64,000 bases of DNA, from positions 186,001-250,000 of the forward strand of contig JAHBTU010000003.1 of NCBI GenBank assembly GCA_019638455.1, in the 5' to 3' direction. Below the pieces are notes generated by a model. The model was not told the DNA's origin, searched no databases, and was given only the letters and a program-made list of their open reading frames with translations. This DNA comes from Saprospiraceae bacterium (GTDB taxonomy: Bacteria; Bacteroidota; Bacteroidia; Chitinophagales; Saprospiraceae). Position 1 is the first letter of the stretch; every line of letters starts with the position of its first letter. Positions 52,114 through 60,357 of this stretch are shown here, piece by piece. The position numbers and the translations under genes were made by a program.

Positions 52114-52219
52114 TATACCTTGATTCGCAAGGATTTGTCAGATGGCCATTATTGACGTCCCTGATTTTGAACAGATTGCGCTTTGAGCCACGCCCAAAAC
52201 CTGGCGGCGCGAAGTATAT
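52114..52219 (+). repeat. Interspersed repeat R2 (copy a)
   Basis: An element of about 106 bp starting TATACCTTGATTCGC and ending GCGCGAAGTATAT, with imperfect inverted ends. It matches 57645-57750 over most of its length and, partly, 34717-34763 and 62213-62280. Confidence 0.75.
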
Positions 52220-52229
52220 CAGTCCAAAG

Positions 52230-52335
52230 CTACCGGACATTTTCAGATTTGCCACAAAGGCACAAAGCAAAAGACTGATTGATTTGTCGCATTTTGTGCC
52301 TTTGTGTCTTTGCAAAACAGAAATAATGTCCAGTA
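52230..52335. repeat. Inverted-repeat element R3 (copy a)
   Basis: The ends CTACCGGACATT and AATGTCCAGTAG are inverted repeats (11 of 12). Inner arms around GCCACAAAGGCACAAAGC and TTTGTGCCTTTGTGTC also pair. A second copy is at 55776-55890. It resembles a small non-autonomous (MITE-like) element. Confidence 0.75.
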
Positions 52336-52343
52336 GTGTGGTA

Positions 52344-53240
52344 TCAGCCTTTTAAAAGCGAATCGGCCAACACAGCCATTTTTGCGCCCAATTCCACATC
52401 GTTTTTATCGAGCGCCTCTTTGGCGTAGGCAAACAACGCGGCAGGAGCCGATGTGTCCGCAAGCGCCGCTCGCACCCGCCCGTCGGTGGCGGCCAAGGTC
52501 ATTGCCTCCTCTCTTGAAGGCAGCACGGTGAGCGCCGCCAATTGCCCCAAGTTGTTGCCCGTCAGGACGTTGCTGTATCGAATGCCCGTGGGCAGCCCAT
52601 CGAAGCCGATACCGAGCGCCGTCACCTGCTGCACCACCTCAAAAATGGCATCGCCGCTAGCGCGAGCGTAGTAGAAGCGCCCCATGCGAGCCACTAAATC
52701 AATTTTATGTGGGTCAATACGGCCATTTTCGGTCAGCACCTCCTCCGCGATGTGCATCAGCACGATGTTGCAGATGATTAAGTTGCCTGCTCCTCCCTTG
52801 TCGCCAAGCGGGAGTATCTTGTCCACCCTGCATTCCATGTGCACGGGGCTTTCGGCCACCCGAAAGGGCTTGACTTTTTCGGATGGCAGCGGCGTGAATC
52901 CCGCTTTTTCAAACTCATTCACCTCGGCGGGATATTCGACGCTGCATAGCGCCATCTGACGAACGATGCGGTGCGGCACGACATTGATGACTACCTCGCC
53001 CGTTTCTTCCACATTTTTCAAAGTGTCTTTCGTCGTGTTGTTGGACACGCGGCGATTGCTGGAAAAAATCAAAATGGGCGGGTTGCTGCTGAAGGCGTTG
53101 AAAAAACTATACGGCGCCAGATTGGGCACCCCATCGGTGCTCAATGTGCTGGCAAAGGCAATCGGACGAGGTGCCACCGCACTTAGAATAAATTGGTGCA
53201 AGTCTTTGGTGGCGATTTCAAGCGGGTCAATTCTTAACAT
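52344..53240 (-). CDS. Flavin reductase family (FMN-binding split barrel) protein
   Basis: This 298-residue protein has an N-terminal ~200-residue flavin-reductase-like domain: SAVAPRPIAFASTLSTDGVPNL, APYSFFNAFSSNPPILIFSS, NVVPHRIVRQMALCSVEYP, HMECRVDKILPLG and HKIDLVARMGRFYYARA. The extra C-terminal ~90 helical residues (FDGLPTGIRYSNVLTGNNLG and after) are common in Bacteroidota members. Probable role is FMN binding with NAD(P)H-dependent reduction. The ATG at 53240 fits the domain; an upstream frame start at 53345 lies beyond the promoter box. Confidence 0.85.
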   Translation of the reverse strand: MLRIDPLEIATKDLHQFILSAVAPRPIAFASTLSTDGVPNLAPYSFFNAFSSNPPILIFSSNRRVSNNTTKDTLKNVEETGEVVINVVPHRIVRQMALCSVEYPAEVNEFEKAGFTPLPSEKVKPFRVAESPVHMECRVDKILPLGDKGGAGNLIICNIVLMHIAEEVLTENGRIDPHKIDLVARMGRFYYARASGDAIFEVVQQVTALGIGFDGLPTGIRYSNVLTGNNLGQLAALTVLPSREEAMTLAATDGRVRAALADTSAPAALFAYAKEALDKNDVELGAKMAVLADSLLKG

Positions 53241-53275
53241 GGTAACACAAATTGAAAATCTTTTGAAAACGGCGA

Positions 53276-53283
53276 CAAAAGTA
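53276..53283 (-). promoter_or_regulatory. -7 promoter box for flavin reductase gene
   Basis: TACTTTTG on the minus strand lies 35 bases before the ATG at 53240. Confidence 0.65.
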
Positions 53284-53347
53284 GCGCCTTGCCGATGCAG
53301 CACGTCGGATATTTGTGCTTCGTTTTTCGAGAAAAACAAAATCAAAC

Positions 53348-53863
53348 ATGGATAAGTCCTCTCTCATGCGCATTGGCGCGTTCGCGTTGTTAGCCACTTT
53401 GGTGTTTGCTTGGTACCAATATCGCCAACCCCGGTTCAGGGCGGGCGATATGGCACCCGATTTTGAAGTCACTTTGGCCGATGGCCAGAAAGCGCGACTT
53501 CACGATTTGAAAGGAAAATATGTATTGCTCCACTTCTGGGGAAGTTGGTGCGGCCCCTGCCGAGCGGAGAATCCCAAACTGGCCGCCATCTATCAAAAAT
53601 ACAACGGCCAAGGCTTTGAGGTGTTTAGTGTGGGCATTGAAAAGACCGAACTGGCGTGGCAACGTGCCATCGAGCGCGACGGGTTGACGTGGCGCCATCA
53701 TGCCATGGAGTCGGCGGATTTTGGCGGCAGCGCCTCCCTGCTTTACAACGTCAAAGCCATTCCCGCCACTTTTTTGCTCAATCCCGATGGTGATATCATG
53801 GGCGTGAATTGGCAGCCTGCGCAAATCGAGAAAACGCTCGCCGAGCGTTTGGCCACTCGCTGA
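53348..53863 (+). CDS. TlpA/ResA-like thiol-disulfide oxidoreductase
   Basis: This 171-residue protein has an N-terminal membrane anchor (IGAFALLATLVFAWYQY) and a thioredoxin fold with the redox motif WCGPC (FWGSWCGPCRAENP) and cis-Pro loop VKAIPATFLLNPDG. It would act outside the cytoplasmic membrane, reducing or isomerising disulfides. The ATG at 53348 is chosen so that the anchor starts near the N-terminus. It precedes grpE by 85 bases on the same strand. Confidence 0.9.
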   Translation: MDKSSLMRIGAFALLATLVFAWYQYRQPRFRAGDMAPDFEVTLADGQKARLHDLKGKYVLLHFWGSWCGPCRAENPKLAAIYQKYNGQGFEVFSVGIEKTELAWQRAIERDGLTWRHHAMESADFGGSASLLYNVKAIPATFLLNPDGDIMGVNWQPAQIEKTLAERLATR

Positions 53864-53948
53864 CAAAATGGCGCGTCTGGGGGCAGGGCATAAAAATTGT
53901 GCATCGCCCTTACGCCCAAAATCCCCTTCGTTTGAAAACCAATTTTTT

Positions 53949-54503
53949 ATGAAAAAAACGCTCAAAAAGATATTCGATATGATGGAAAAAGAGAGCCATG
54001 CGCCCGAAATGGAAGCAACGGAAGAACAGGAAGTGGTGGCGGCTGAACCGCCCGAATCACCATCAACTGACGAAAAATTGCGCGAATTGCAAGAACAATT
54101 GGACGAAAGCCGCAACAAGTATCTTTATCTCTATTCGGATTTCGAAAACTTCAAGCGCAACACTGCCCGCGAAAGAATGGAGCTAATCCAGACCGCCGGA
54201 CGTGACATCCTGACAGCCCTTTTGCCCATTTTGGACGATTTTGACAGGGCGGAAAAAAGCGACGCATTGACGGAAGGCACCTCCCTCATACACCAAAAAC
54301 TCGTCAACACGCTGAAAAGCCGCGGGCTTGTGGCCATTGACACCCAACCCGGCGACGAGTTCAATGCTGACGTACATGAGGCTGTGGCGGAAGTGCCTGC
54401 CGCATCCGACGAACTAAAAGGCAAAATCATTGACATTCTCGAACCCGGCTACACGCTTGGCGAGCGCATCATTCGCTTTGCCAAGGTGGTGGTAGGGAAA
54501 TAA
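53949..54503 (+). CDS. grpE: Nucleotide exchange factor GrpE
   Basis: This 184-residue protein has an acidic N-terminus, a long coiled coil (EKLRELQEQLDESRNKYLYL, SDFENFKRNTARERMELIQT) and the C-terminal beta domain (NADVHEAVAEVPA, GYTLGERIIRFAKVVVGK). It promotes ADP release from DnaK. dnaJ follows 83 bases downstream; dnaK is not in the window. The ATG at 53949 is chosen by family start. Confidence 0.95.
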   Translation: MKKTLKKIFDMMEKESHAPEMEATEEQEVVAAEPPESPSTDEKLRELQEQLDESRNKYLYLYSDFENFKRNTARERMELIQTAGRDILTALLPILDDFDRAEKSDALTEGTSLIHQKLVNTLKSRGLVAIDTQPGDEFNADVHEAVAEVPAASDELKGKIIDILEPGYTLGERIIRFAKVVVGK

Positions 54504-54572
54504 ATGGGGCTTGGGTTAGTTGAGTGTCTGGTTGTTCGATAATCAAATAACCAAGTCAACAAATAACCGAAT

Positions 54573-54586
54573 AACCAATCAACACA
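54573..54586 (+). promoter_or_regulatory. AC-rich leader of dnaJ, same 14-mer as leuS
   Basis: AACCAATCAACACA abuts the dnaJ ATG. It is the end of a longer AATAACCAA/GTCAAC-rich tract that starts at about 54539. Confidence 0.45.
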
Positions 54587-55750
54587 ATGGCAAAAAGAGA
54601 CTATTACGAGGTGTTGGGCGTAGCGAAAAACGCTAGCGCCGACGACATAAAAAAAGCCTACCGCAAAAAGGCTTTGGAATATCACCCAGACCGCAACCCC
54701 GGCGACAAGTCGGCAGAAGAAAAATTCAAGGAGGCCGCAGAGGCGTATGATGTGTTGAGCGATGCCGACAAAAAAGCGCGTTACGACCGCTACGGCCATG
54801 CTGGCATGGAAGGCATGAGCGGCGGCCCCGGGGGCGGATTCCAAGGGATGGACATGGACGAAATCCTGCGTCGCTTTGGCTTTGATACCGACGATATCTT
54901 TGGCGAGTTCTTTGGCGGTGGCAGACGACGCGGTGGCGGCGGCGCGCGGCCTCGCGGCGAGCGCGGCACCAACCTGCGCATCAAAGTCAAAATGACTTTG
55001 GAAGAAATCGCCAGCGGGGTCAATAAGAAGATAAAGGTCAGGAAGCAAGTTACTTGTGGCACTTGTGGCGGCTCTGGCGCCCGCGATGCCAACGCTGTGG
55101 AAACTTGTACTACCTGTCGAGGGTCGGGCATGGTCAACCGCGTCACGCAGACACCTTTTGGCATGATGCAGACTGCCGCTCAGTGCCCTACTTGTAGCGG
55201 TTCGGGGCAGACCATCAAGTCGCCATGCAACGTATGTAGAGGTGACGGGCGCGTGTTTGGCGAGGAGACTATTGATGTGGATATTCCCGCTGGCGTGCAC
55301 GAAGGCATACAGCTTTCCATGTCGGGCAAAGGCAATGCCGGAGCCAAAGGAGGCCCACCGGGGGATTTGGTCATCACCATCGAAGAGATTCCTCACGACG
55401 AATTTACCCGAGAAGGCAACAACATACACTACGAACTCTTCCTCAATATCGCCGATGCCGCGCTTGGCTCCAAATTGGAAGTGCCTACCTTGGATGGGAG
55501 GGCACGCATCACGGTGCCCGCAGGCACTCAGTCCGGCAAAGTGTTTCGCCTGAAAGACAAGGGCCTGCCGGCGCTCCAGAGCTATCAGCGTGGCGACCAG
55601 CTGATCCATGTCAATGTGTGGACGCCCAAAAAATTGACCGACGAGGAACGTCGTTTGCTGGAAAAACTGCGCGATATGCCCAATTTCACACCCGCTCCGG
55701 CAAAGGAAGACAAAAGTTTCTTCGAGCGGGTGAAGGATGTGTTTAGTTAA
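54587..55750 (+). CDS. dnaJ: Chaperone DnaJ
   Basis: This is a full-length 387-residue type I J-protein. It has an N-terminal J domain with HPD (YHPDRNPGD), a G/F-rich linker, four zinc-finger repeats ([32 protein letters not shown]), and C-terminal substrate-binding domains ([19 protein letters not shown]). It delivers clients to DnaK. It is in one unit with grpE. Confidence 0.97.
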   Translation: MAKRDYYEVLGVAKNASADDIKKAYRKKALEYHPDRNPGDKSAEEKFKEAAEAYDVLSDADKKARYDRYGHAGMEGMSGGPGGGFQGMDMDEILRRFGFDTDDIFGEFFGGGRRRGGGGARPRGERGTNLRIKVKMTLEEIASGVNKKIKVRKQVTCGTCGGSGARDANAVETCTTCRGSGMVNRVTQTPFGMMQTAAQCPTCSGSGQTIKSPCNVCRGDGRVFGEETIDVDIPAGVHEGIQLSMSGKGNAGAKGGPPGDLVITIEEIPHDEFTREGNNIHYELFLNIADAALGSKLEVPTLDGRARITVPAGTQSGKVFRLKDKGLPALQSYQRGDQLIHVNVWTPKKLTDEERRLLEKLRDMPNFTPAPAKEDKSFFERVKDVFS

Positions 55751-55775
55751 GCATCATAGAGAGGGTGCGAGCACA

Positions 55776-55890
55776 CGACCGGACATTTTCAAATTTGCCA
55801 CGAAGTCACAAAGACGCAAAGCAAAATACGCGTTGATTTGCCGCATTTTGTGCCATTGTGTCTTTGCAGCACAAAATAATGTCCGATAGT
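55776..55890. repeat. Inverted-repeat element R3 (copy b)
   Basis: ACCGGACATTTTC at the left and AATAATGTCC-GATAGTGTGG at the right, with inner CACAAAGACGCAAAGC/GTGTCTTTGC arms. It is homologous to 52230-52335. It follows dnaJ by 26 bases and may also act as its transcript end. Confidence 0.72.
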
Positions 55891-55965
55891 GTGGGGGGGG
55901 AGGCAGGCATGAGCATGTTTGAGAGAAATTTTTGAGCCGCGTCTTCTTTTTTTCCTAAACGACTT

Positions 55966-55973
55966 TACCTTTG
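55966..55973 (+). promoter_or_regulatory. -7 promoter box for tRNA-Leu
   Basis: TACCTTTG lies 71 bases before the tRNA. Confidence 0.55.
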
Positions 55974-56044
55974 CACTCCCATTTTGAAGATTGCTCTTGA
56001 AAATGGCTCCTAATAACCCTTGATTGCACTCAATGCCTACTAAC

Positions 56045-56128
56045 GGCCACGTGGCGGAATTGGTAGACGCGCCACTTTGAGGGGGTGGTGTCCTTATGGA
56101 TGTGCTGGTTCGACTCCAGTCGTGGTCA
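56045..56128 (+). tRNA. tRNA-Leu (anticodon GAG)
   Basis: This 84-base class II tRNA has acceptor GGCCACG/CGTGGTC plus A, an anticodon stem CCACT/GGTGG with loop TTGAGGG, a variable arm, and T-arm TGGTTCGACTCCA. It reads CTC. Confidence 0.95.
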
Positions 56129-56129
56129 C

Positions 56130-56184
56130 AGAAAAATGCAAGACCTCCGGGCGTTTCGGCGCTTCGGAGGTCTTGCATTTTTCT
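56130..56184. terminator. Strong bidirectional terminator between tRNA-Leu and tolC
   Basis: A perfect 20-bp stem (AGAAAAATGCAAGACCTCCG and its complement at 56165-56184) with a 15-base loop. It has A at the left end and T at the right, so it serves both convergent genes. It overlaps the tolC-like stop codon. Confidence 0.92.
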
Positions 56185-57532
56185 ACCGTGTCTTCAAGTC
56201 CTCAAGTCTCCCTGATGCCTTCAGCAATTTCAGCACCGCGAGTTTGTAGCCGAACACTTGCTGCCAGTAGTTCGTCTCGGCTTCGGAAAGCGCCGTTTGT
56301 GCGTTGAGCAGGTCGGTGAGCGGCACCACTCCTTCCCGATATTGCAGCAGGAGTTTGTCAGTGATTTCGCGGGCCAAGGCCACGTTGTCCGATTGATATT
56401 CCAACACGCGGATGGCATTTTGGAGTTCTTCGCGTGCTTGGCGGAATTCGAGTGCCTTGATACCTTCCAACTGGTGGCGGTCTTCGTGCAGTTTTTTGGC
56501 CTCCAGTTGCAATACGTTCACCTTCCTGTTGCGGCTGAATCCGTCGAATATCGGCACATCAATTTTCAAACCGAACACGGTGGCGCCATACCATGTGCTT
56601 TCGGGGTCGAACACGTTGCCATCATTGCGCCATGTTTGGTAAAAGGCGGTGGCGTAGGCGCTTAGGCTGGGCAGGCGCTCGGCCCATTTGCTGCGCGTCT
56701 GGATGCGATTGAGCTCGAGGCTGCGCAGAATGAGCAGATGTTCGGTGGTGCTTTCCGGCTCGAAAGGGAGCGATAGCCAACGGAGCGAATCGGCGGCGGG
56801 ATTGCTCATATCCTCCATGAGTTGGAGGCGTTCCTCGAACGGCACGCCGCAGAGGTACTGCAGTGTCTGATGCAGCACGGAGATGCCCGTGAGCAGTTTT
56901 TGGCGTTGGGTTTCCAGATTGGTGCGTGCCACTCGGATGCGCTTCACGTCGGTTGGGATGGCGTAGTCGTTGGCCAACTGGAGTTCGGCCATGCGTTGGA
57001 GGGCATCCAATTTTTCCGCGTTGGCATTGAGGGCGCGGAGTAGTTGCTCGGTTTGGAATGTTTGATAAAAAACAGTGGCGGTGTTGAAGATTATTTCCTC
57101 TTCAGAGCGTGCCACCAGCAGGTCGGACACGGCGCGTCCGGCAGTAATGGCGGGAATGCCACGAAACAAGGACTCGTCGTATATCCTTTGTGTGACCGTC
57201 ACAGAGGTGAGCATTTGCCACGGACGACCAAATTGGGTTGGCACCACGCTGCCCTCGGCGAGGCCGAAGAGTGTGCCCGGCAGCAGCTGTGTGGGCAGTA
57301 CGGGCGCATATTCGTAGGTGATGCCGCCCGCTATTTGCGGATAGGCGGCGCTGCGGGCTTCTTTCAGCCGAAGCTCAAATCCCTCGCGTTCGAGTTGTGC
57401 TTTCTTGAGCTGCGGGCTGTGCGCGAGCGCCAAATCGAGACTTTCACCGAGCGTGACGGCGCGGGGGCCGGGCTGGGCAACCGTTTTTAAAATGAAAAAT
57501 GCCCAAAAGACGAAGAAACCGTACCTTTTCAT
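56183..57532 (-). CDS. TolC-family outer membrane efflux protein
   Basis: This 449-residue protein has a signal peptide (FVFWAFFILKTVAQ) and two similar helical-hairpin halves typical of TolC: LDLALAHSPQLKKAQLEREG and the later LEFRQAREELQNAIRVLEYQ...LLQYREGVVPLTDLLNAQTAL. It forms a trimeric channel for export. The matching membrane-fusion protein and pump are not adjacent; they may lie elsewhere. It ends in a shared terminator with tRNA-Leu. Confidence 0.92.
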   Translation of the reverse strand: MKRYGFFVFWAFFILKTVAQPGPRAVTLGESLDLALAHSPQLKKAQLEREGFELRLKEARSAAYPQIAGGITYEYAPVLPTQLLPGTLFGLAEGSVVPTQFGRPWQMLTSVTVTQRIYDESLFRGIPAITAGRAVSDLLVARSEEEIIFNTATVFYQTFQTEQLLRALNANAEKLDALQRMAELQLANDYAIPTDVKRIRVARTNLETQRQKLLTGISVLHQTLQYLCGVPFEERLQLMEDMSNPAADSLRWLSLPFEPESTTEHLLILRSLELNRIQTRSKWAERLPSLSAYATAFYQTWRNDGNVFDPESTWYGATVFGLKIDVPIFDGFSRNRKVNVLQLEAKKLHEDRHQLEGIKALEFRQAREELQNAIRVLEYQSDNVALAREITDKLLLQYREGVVPLTDLLNAQTALSEAETNYWQQVFGYKLAVLKLLKASGRLEDLKTR

Positions 57533-57644
57533 AGCGCGAAGGTACGGTTTTGGGCGTGTCCGTTTGGGCGAGGTTGTTTGTTATTCCGCGCTCACGATTT
57601 TCCCCGAAAACAATTTTCCCCGCGCGCCGGAGATTTTGAAAAAA

Positions 57645-57750
57645 TATACCTTGATTCGCTAGGATTTGTCAGTTCGCCGTGCTCGCTCTCCATGATTTTG
57701 AGCAGGCTGCGCTTTTTGACATGCCTCAAACCCGGCGGCGCGGAGTGCAC
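57645..57750 (+). repeat. Interspersed repeat R2 (copy b, diverged)
   Basis: Starts TATACCTTGATTCGCTAGG and keeps GGATTTGTCAG, TGATTTTGA and GGCGGCGCGGAGT of copy a, with substitutions in between. It sits directly downstream of the PaaI-like gene. Confidence 0.7.
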
Positions 57751-57757
57751 AAACCGA

Positions 57758-58171
57758 CTATTCGGGTTGCCATGCCTGTTTCTTTCTAAAAGCCACCCCT
57801 CGAAAAAATGCTACTGGCGAACCGTCCTGTTTGGTGATTTTTATGGCATAGTTGGAAATGGAGTTGCCCAAATGTTCCTCCGTGGCGGTGGCGGTCAGAA
57901 CGTCGTTTTCAAAAACTGGTGCGACGTGTTCCACCGTGCAGTGAATCGAGACCGTGTGCCGCCCGCTTGAGTTGCAGGCAAATGCGAAGGCGCTGTCGGC
58001 CAGCGAAAATGTGATGCCCCCGTGCGCCACGCCAAAGCCGTTGAGCATCTCGGCCCGCACCTTCATGCGCAAGGTGCAGGTGCCTTCACCCACCGACACG
58101 AGCTCCATGCCCATCCATTGGCTGAACGGGTCGTTGTCGTACATTTTGTGGAAAATCTCAAGAGGGAGCAC
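57758..58171 (-). CDS. paaI: PaaI-like hotdog-fold acyl-CoA thioesterase
   Basis: This 137-residue hotdog protein aligns along its length with PaaI: HKMYDNDPFSQWMGM, EMLNGFGVAHGGITFSLADS (HGG catalytic region), AFAFACNSSGR and VAFFRGVAFR. It would hydrolyse phenylacetyl-CoA-type thioesters. It starts with GTG; an ATG nine codons later is possible but would cut family-conserved residues. Its leader is a run of ATCAATCAATCAACAAC-type sequence. The 3-hydroxyacyl-CoA dehydrogenase gene is upstream on the same strand but separated by R1. Confidence 0.85.
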   Translation of the reverse strand: MLPLEIFHKMYDNDPFSQWMGMELVSVGEGTCTLRMKVRAEMLNGFGVAHGGITFSLADSAFAFACNSSGRHTVSIHCTVEHVAPVFENDVLTATATEEHLGNSISNYAIKITKQDGSPVAFFRGVAFRKKQAWQPE

Positions 58172-58300
58172 GGGATTGTTGGTTGTGCGTTGTTGATTGA
58201 TTGATTAAAGCATAGGGTTCAGGTACTTGATGTAGCCGTTGACCGATTTTATTGTCGTTTCAAATTTCGTTCTTCTGTTTGAAGTTCTTCCTGTGTTATG

Positions 58301-58424
58301 TATAGTCAACGCAAGGTGGTTTTGAACGAACGGTGCTCGTAATCCTTTGAAAATCATGCAAATCAATCAAGGAAATCCCTGCCTTGCCAACGGGCAGGTT
58401 CAAATCCTCTTTATTCTGGGTATA
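58301..58424 (-). repeat. Interspersed repeat R1, short form (copy E)
   Basis: A 124-bp minus-strand copy without the 57-bp module, otherwise very close to the long forms. TATA at both ends, hairpin intact, open in one frame across the element. It lies between the 3-hydroxyacyl-CoA dehydrogenase gene and the PaaI-like gene. Confidence 0.9.
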
Positions 58425-58483
58425 TCCTTCATTTTTGGCGGTAATGGCATTATCCAAAACCTCGAACAACCAACAACGAGCAA

Positions 58484-59641
58484 TCAATAAAACCCCTGAT
58501 TTTCCCTTGCCATTTTCCGCAACAGCGGGCTGCATCGATAGCGGTCTTCCAGATATTCGACATAGAGCGAGTCCAGTTTTTCCACGATTTTTTCGATGCC
58601 GATTTCGTCGGCCCAAGCGAGCAAGCCTTTGGGATAGTTGACCCCTTGCGTCATGGCGAGGTCAATATCGTCGCGGCTGGCGACGCGCAGATAGAGTGCA
58701 TCGGCGGCTTCATTGATAAGCATGGCGAGGATGCGGCTGGCGATTTCGCGTCCGAGGTTTTCGTTGCGGGTGGGTTCGGGCTTCACGGCGCCTTCTCGAT
58801 AGTCGTAGAATCCGCGCCCTGTTTTTTTGCCAAACAGATGTGCGTCCACGAGGCGTTTTTGGGTGAAAGAGGGTTTGTAGCGAGGGTCGTAGAAAAAGTT
58901 GGAGAAAATCACTTCCGTCACGGCATAGTTGATGTCGTTGCCGATGAAGTCCATCAATTCGAATGGCCCCATGCGGAAGCCGCAGAGGTCGCGCATGGCC
59001 CAGTCAATGGTGGCGACATCCGCGATGCCTTCGTCGAAAATGCGCAGTGCTTCCCCATAGTAGGGCCTTGCCACACGATTGACGATGAAGCCTGGTGTGT
59101 CTTTGGCAATGACGGTCGTCTTGCCCCAGCTGTCAATGAGTTTTTTGCCGCGCTCCACCACATCGGGGCGGGTCTGCAGGCCGGGGATGATTTCCACTAG
59201 TCGCATCAGCGGGGCAGGATTGAAGAAGTGGACGCCGAGTATGCGCTCTGGGTGTTTGAGTTGGGCGCCCATAGCCGAGATGGAAAGCGAGGAGGTGTTG
59301 CTGGCCAAAATGGTATTTTCGTCCACGATGGCCTCCATACTCTTGAAAGCGATTTGCTTCTGTTCGATGTCTTCCACAATGGCCTCGATGATGATGGCGC
59401 AATCGCGGAATTCGCTCATGTGGTCGGTGAAGCGGACGCGGCTGAACAGGGAATATGCCTCGGCATCTGTGATTTTTCCTTTTTCAACGCCTAATTTCAA
59501 GGATGCCTGCATGCCCTTGCCAGCCTTGGCCAAAGCAATGGTAAGATTGTCGCATATCACCACTTGATGTCCGGCAGCAGCAGCGACTTGGGCGATACCG
59601 CTGCCCATTGCTCCTGCGCCAAGTATGCCTATTGTGTCCAT
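58484..59641 (-). CDS. 3-hydroxyacyl-CoA dehydrogenase (PaaH/HbdA-like)
   Basis: This 385-residue enzyme has an N-terminal Rossmann fold (IGILGAGAMGSGIAQVAAAA), ASNTSSLSI, the catalytic His in LGVHFFNPAPLM, the Glu in IPGLQT-type region, and TPGFIVNRVARPYYGEAL. The C-terminal dimer domain is extended by a second copy-like part (MTQGVNYPKGLLAWADEIG) as in PaaH-type proteins. It oxidises 3-hydroxyacyl-CoA in fatty-acid or phenylacetate breakdown. Its start codon is preceded by more than 300 bases of G/T-rich tandem repeat. Confidence 0.93.
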   Translation of the reverse strand: MDTIGILGAGAMGSGIAQVAAAAGHQVVICDNLTIALAKAGKGMQASLKLGVEKGKITDAEAYSLFSRVRFTDHMSEFRDCAIIIEAIVEDIEQKQIAFKSMEAIVDENTILASNTSSLSISAMGAQLKHPERILGVHFFNPAPLMRLVEIIPGLQTRPDVVERGKKLIDSWGKTTVIAKDTPGFIVNRVARPYYGEALRIFDEGIADVATIDWAMRDLCGFRMGPFELMDFIGNDINYAVTEVIFSNFFYDPRYKPSFTQKRLVDAHLFGKKTGRGFYDYREGAVKPEPTRNENLGREIASRILAMLINEAADALYLRVASRDDIDLAMTQGVNYPKGLLAWADEIGIEKIVEKLDSLYVEYLEDRYRCSPLLRKMARENQGFY

Positions 59642-59649
59642 GAGAAAGG

Positions 59650-59970
59650 TTGGAGGGTTTGAGGGTTAGAAGGTTTCTGGTTTGAGGGTTTCTGGTTTGG
59701 GGGTTTGAGGGTTTGAGGGTTTCTGGTTTGAGGGTTTGAGGGTTTCTGGTTTGGGGGTTTGAGGGTTAGAAGGTTTCTGGTTTGGGGGTTAGAAGGTTTC
59801 TGGTTTGGGGGTTTGAGGGTTAGAAGGTTTCTGGTTTGAGGGTTTCTGGTTTGAGGGTTTGAAGGTTTCTGGTTTGAAGGTTTCTGGTTTGGGGGTTTTT
59901 GGTTTGGGGGTTTGAGGGTTTGAAGGTTTCTGGTTTGGGGGTTTCTGGTTTGGGGGGGTGAGGGTTGTTG
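59650..59970. repeat. GGTTTGAGGGTTTCT-type tandem repeat array
   Basis: About 320 bases of irregular 7-8 bp units (GGTTTGA, GGGTTTCT, GGTTTGGG, GGGTTAGAA). It lies directly upstream of the minus-strand dehydrogenase gene. G-runs are on the plus strand (the template strand for that gene), giving G-quadruplex potential there; the mRNA would be CCAAACC-rich. Confidence 0.93.
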
Positions 59971-60052
59971 GTTTGCTCGGCCAAGCGGAGCAGGTGGGGT
60001 TTATGCTTTTTTGTGGGGGCAAACTTACATGAAACCTAAAACCTGTTTTTGC

Positions 60053-60060
60053 CAAAATTA
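60053..60060 (-). promoter_or_regulatory. Possible -7 box for 3-hydroxyacyl-CoA dehydrogenase
   Basis: TAATTTTG on the minus strand lies beyond the tandem repeat. If it is used, the repeat is in a leader of about 400 bases. No -33 element was seen. Confidence 0.35.
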
Positions 60061-60344
60061 AAGAAACCTTCGGAGCCGACATTCTGGGAATGTTCAGAAA
60101 AGCGTGTCAAACCTTCCTATATGTTTTTTACATGGCGAACGCTGCACTCAAAAGAGCGTAAGTTGTTGAAAATCTATGCTCTGTGCCTCCGTGTCTCTGT
60201 GTTTTCTCATCGCCCGAACTGGGGTGACACAGCTTTGTGGACACTCTCGACATTCTGGTCACGCCAACCTCCAAATCAGTAATCCCGCTCGAACATATAT
60301 TCATCCGGGCGGGTAGAAATCCTCAAGCCCGCCCTCCTTTTCCC

Positions 60345-60352
60345 TACCTTTG
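60345..60352 (+). promoter_or_regulatory. -7 promoter box for ruvC, nearly leaderless
   Basis: TACCTTTG ends only 5 bases before the ruvC ATG, so transcription should begin at or next to the start codon. Confidence 0.65.
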
Positions 60353-60357
60353 CTGCA

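Noticed and set aside
59650..59970. CRISPR array at the G/T-rich repeat
   Set aside because: Units are only 7-8 bp with no unique spacers, and no cas genes are present.
60049..60282. A 77-codon frame upstream of ruvC
   Set aside because: No homology features, and it crosses the region expected to hold promoters and a repeat-like CTGTGCCTCCGTG stretch.
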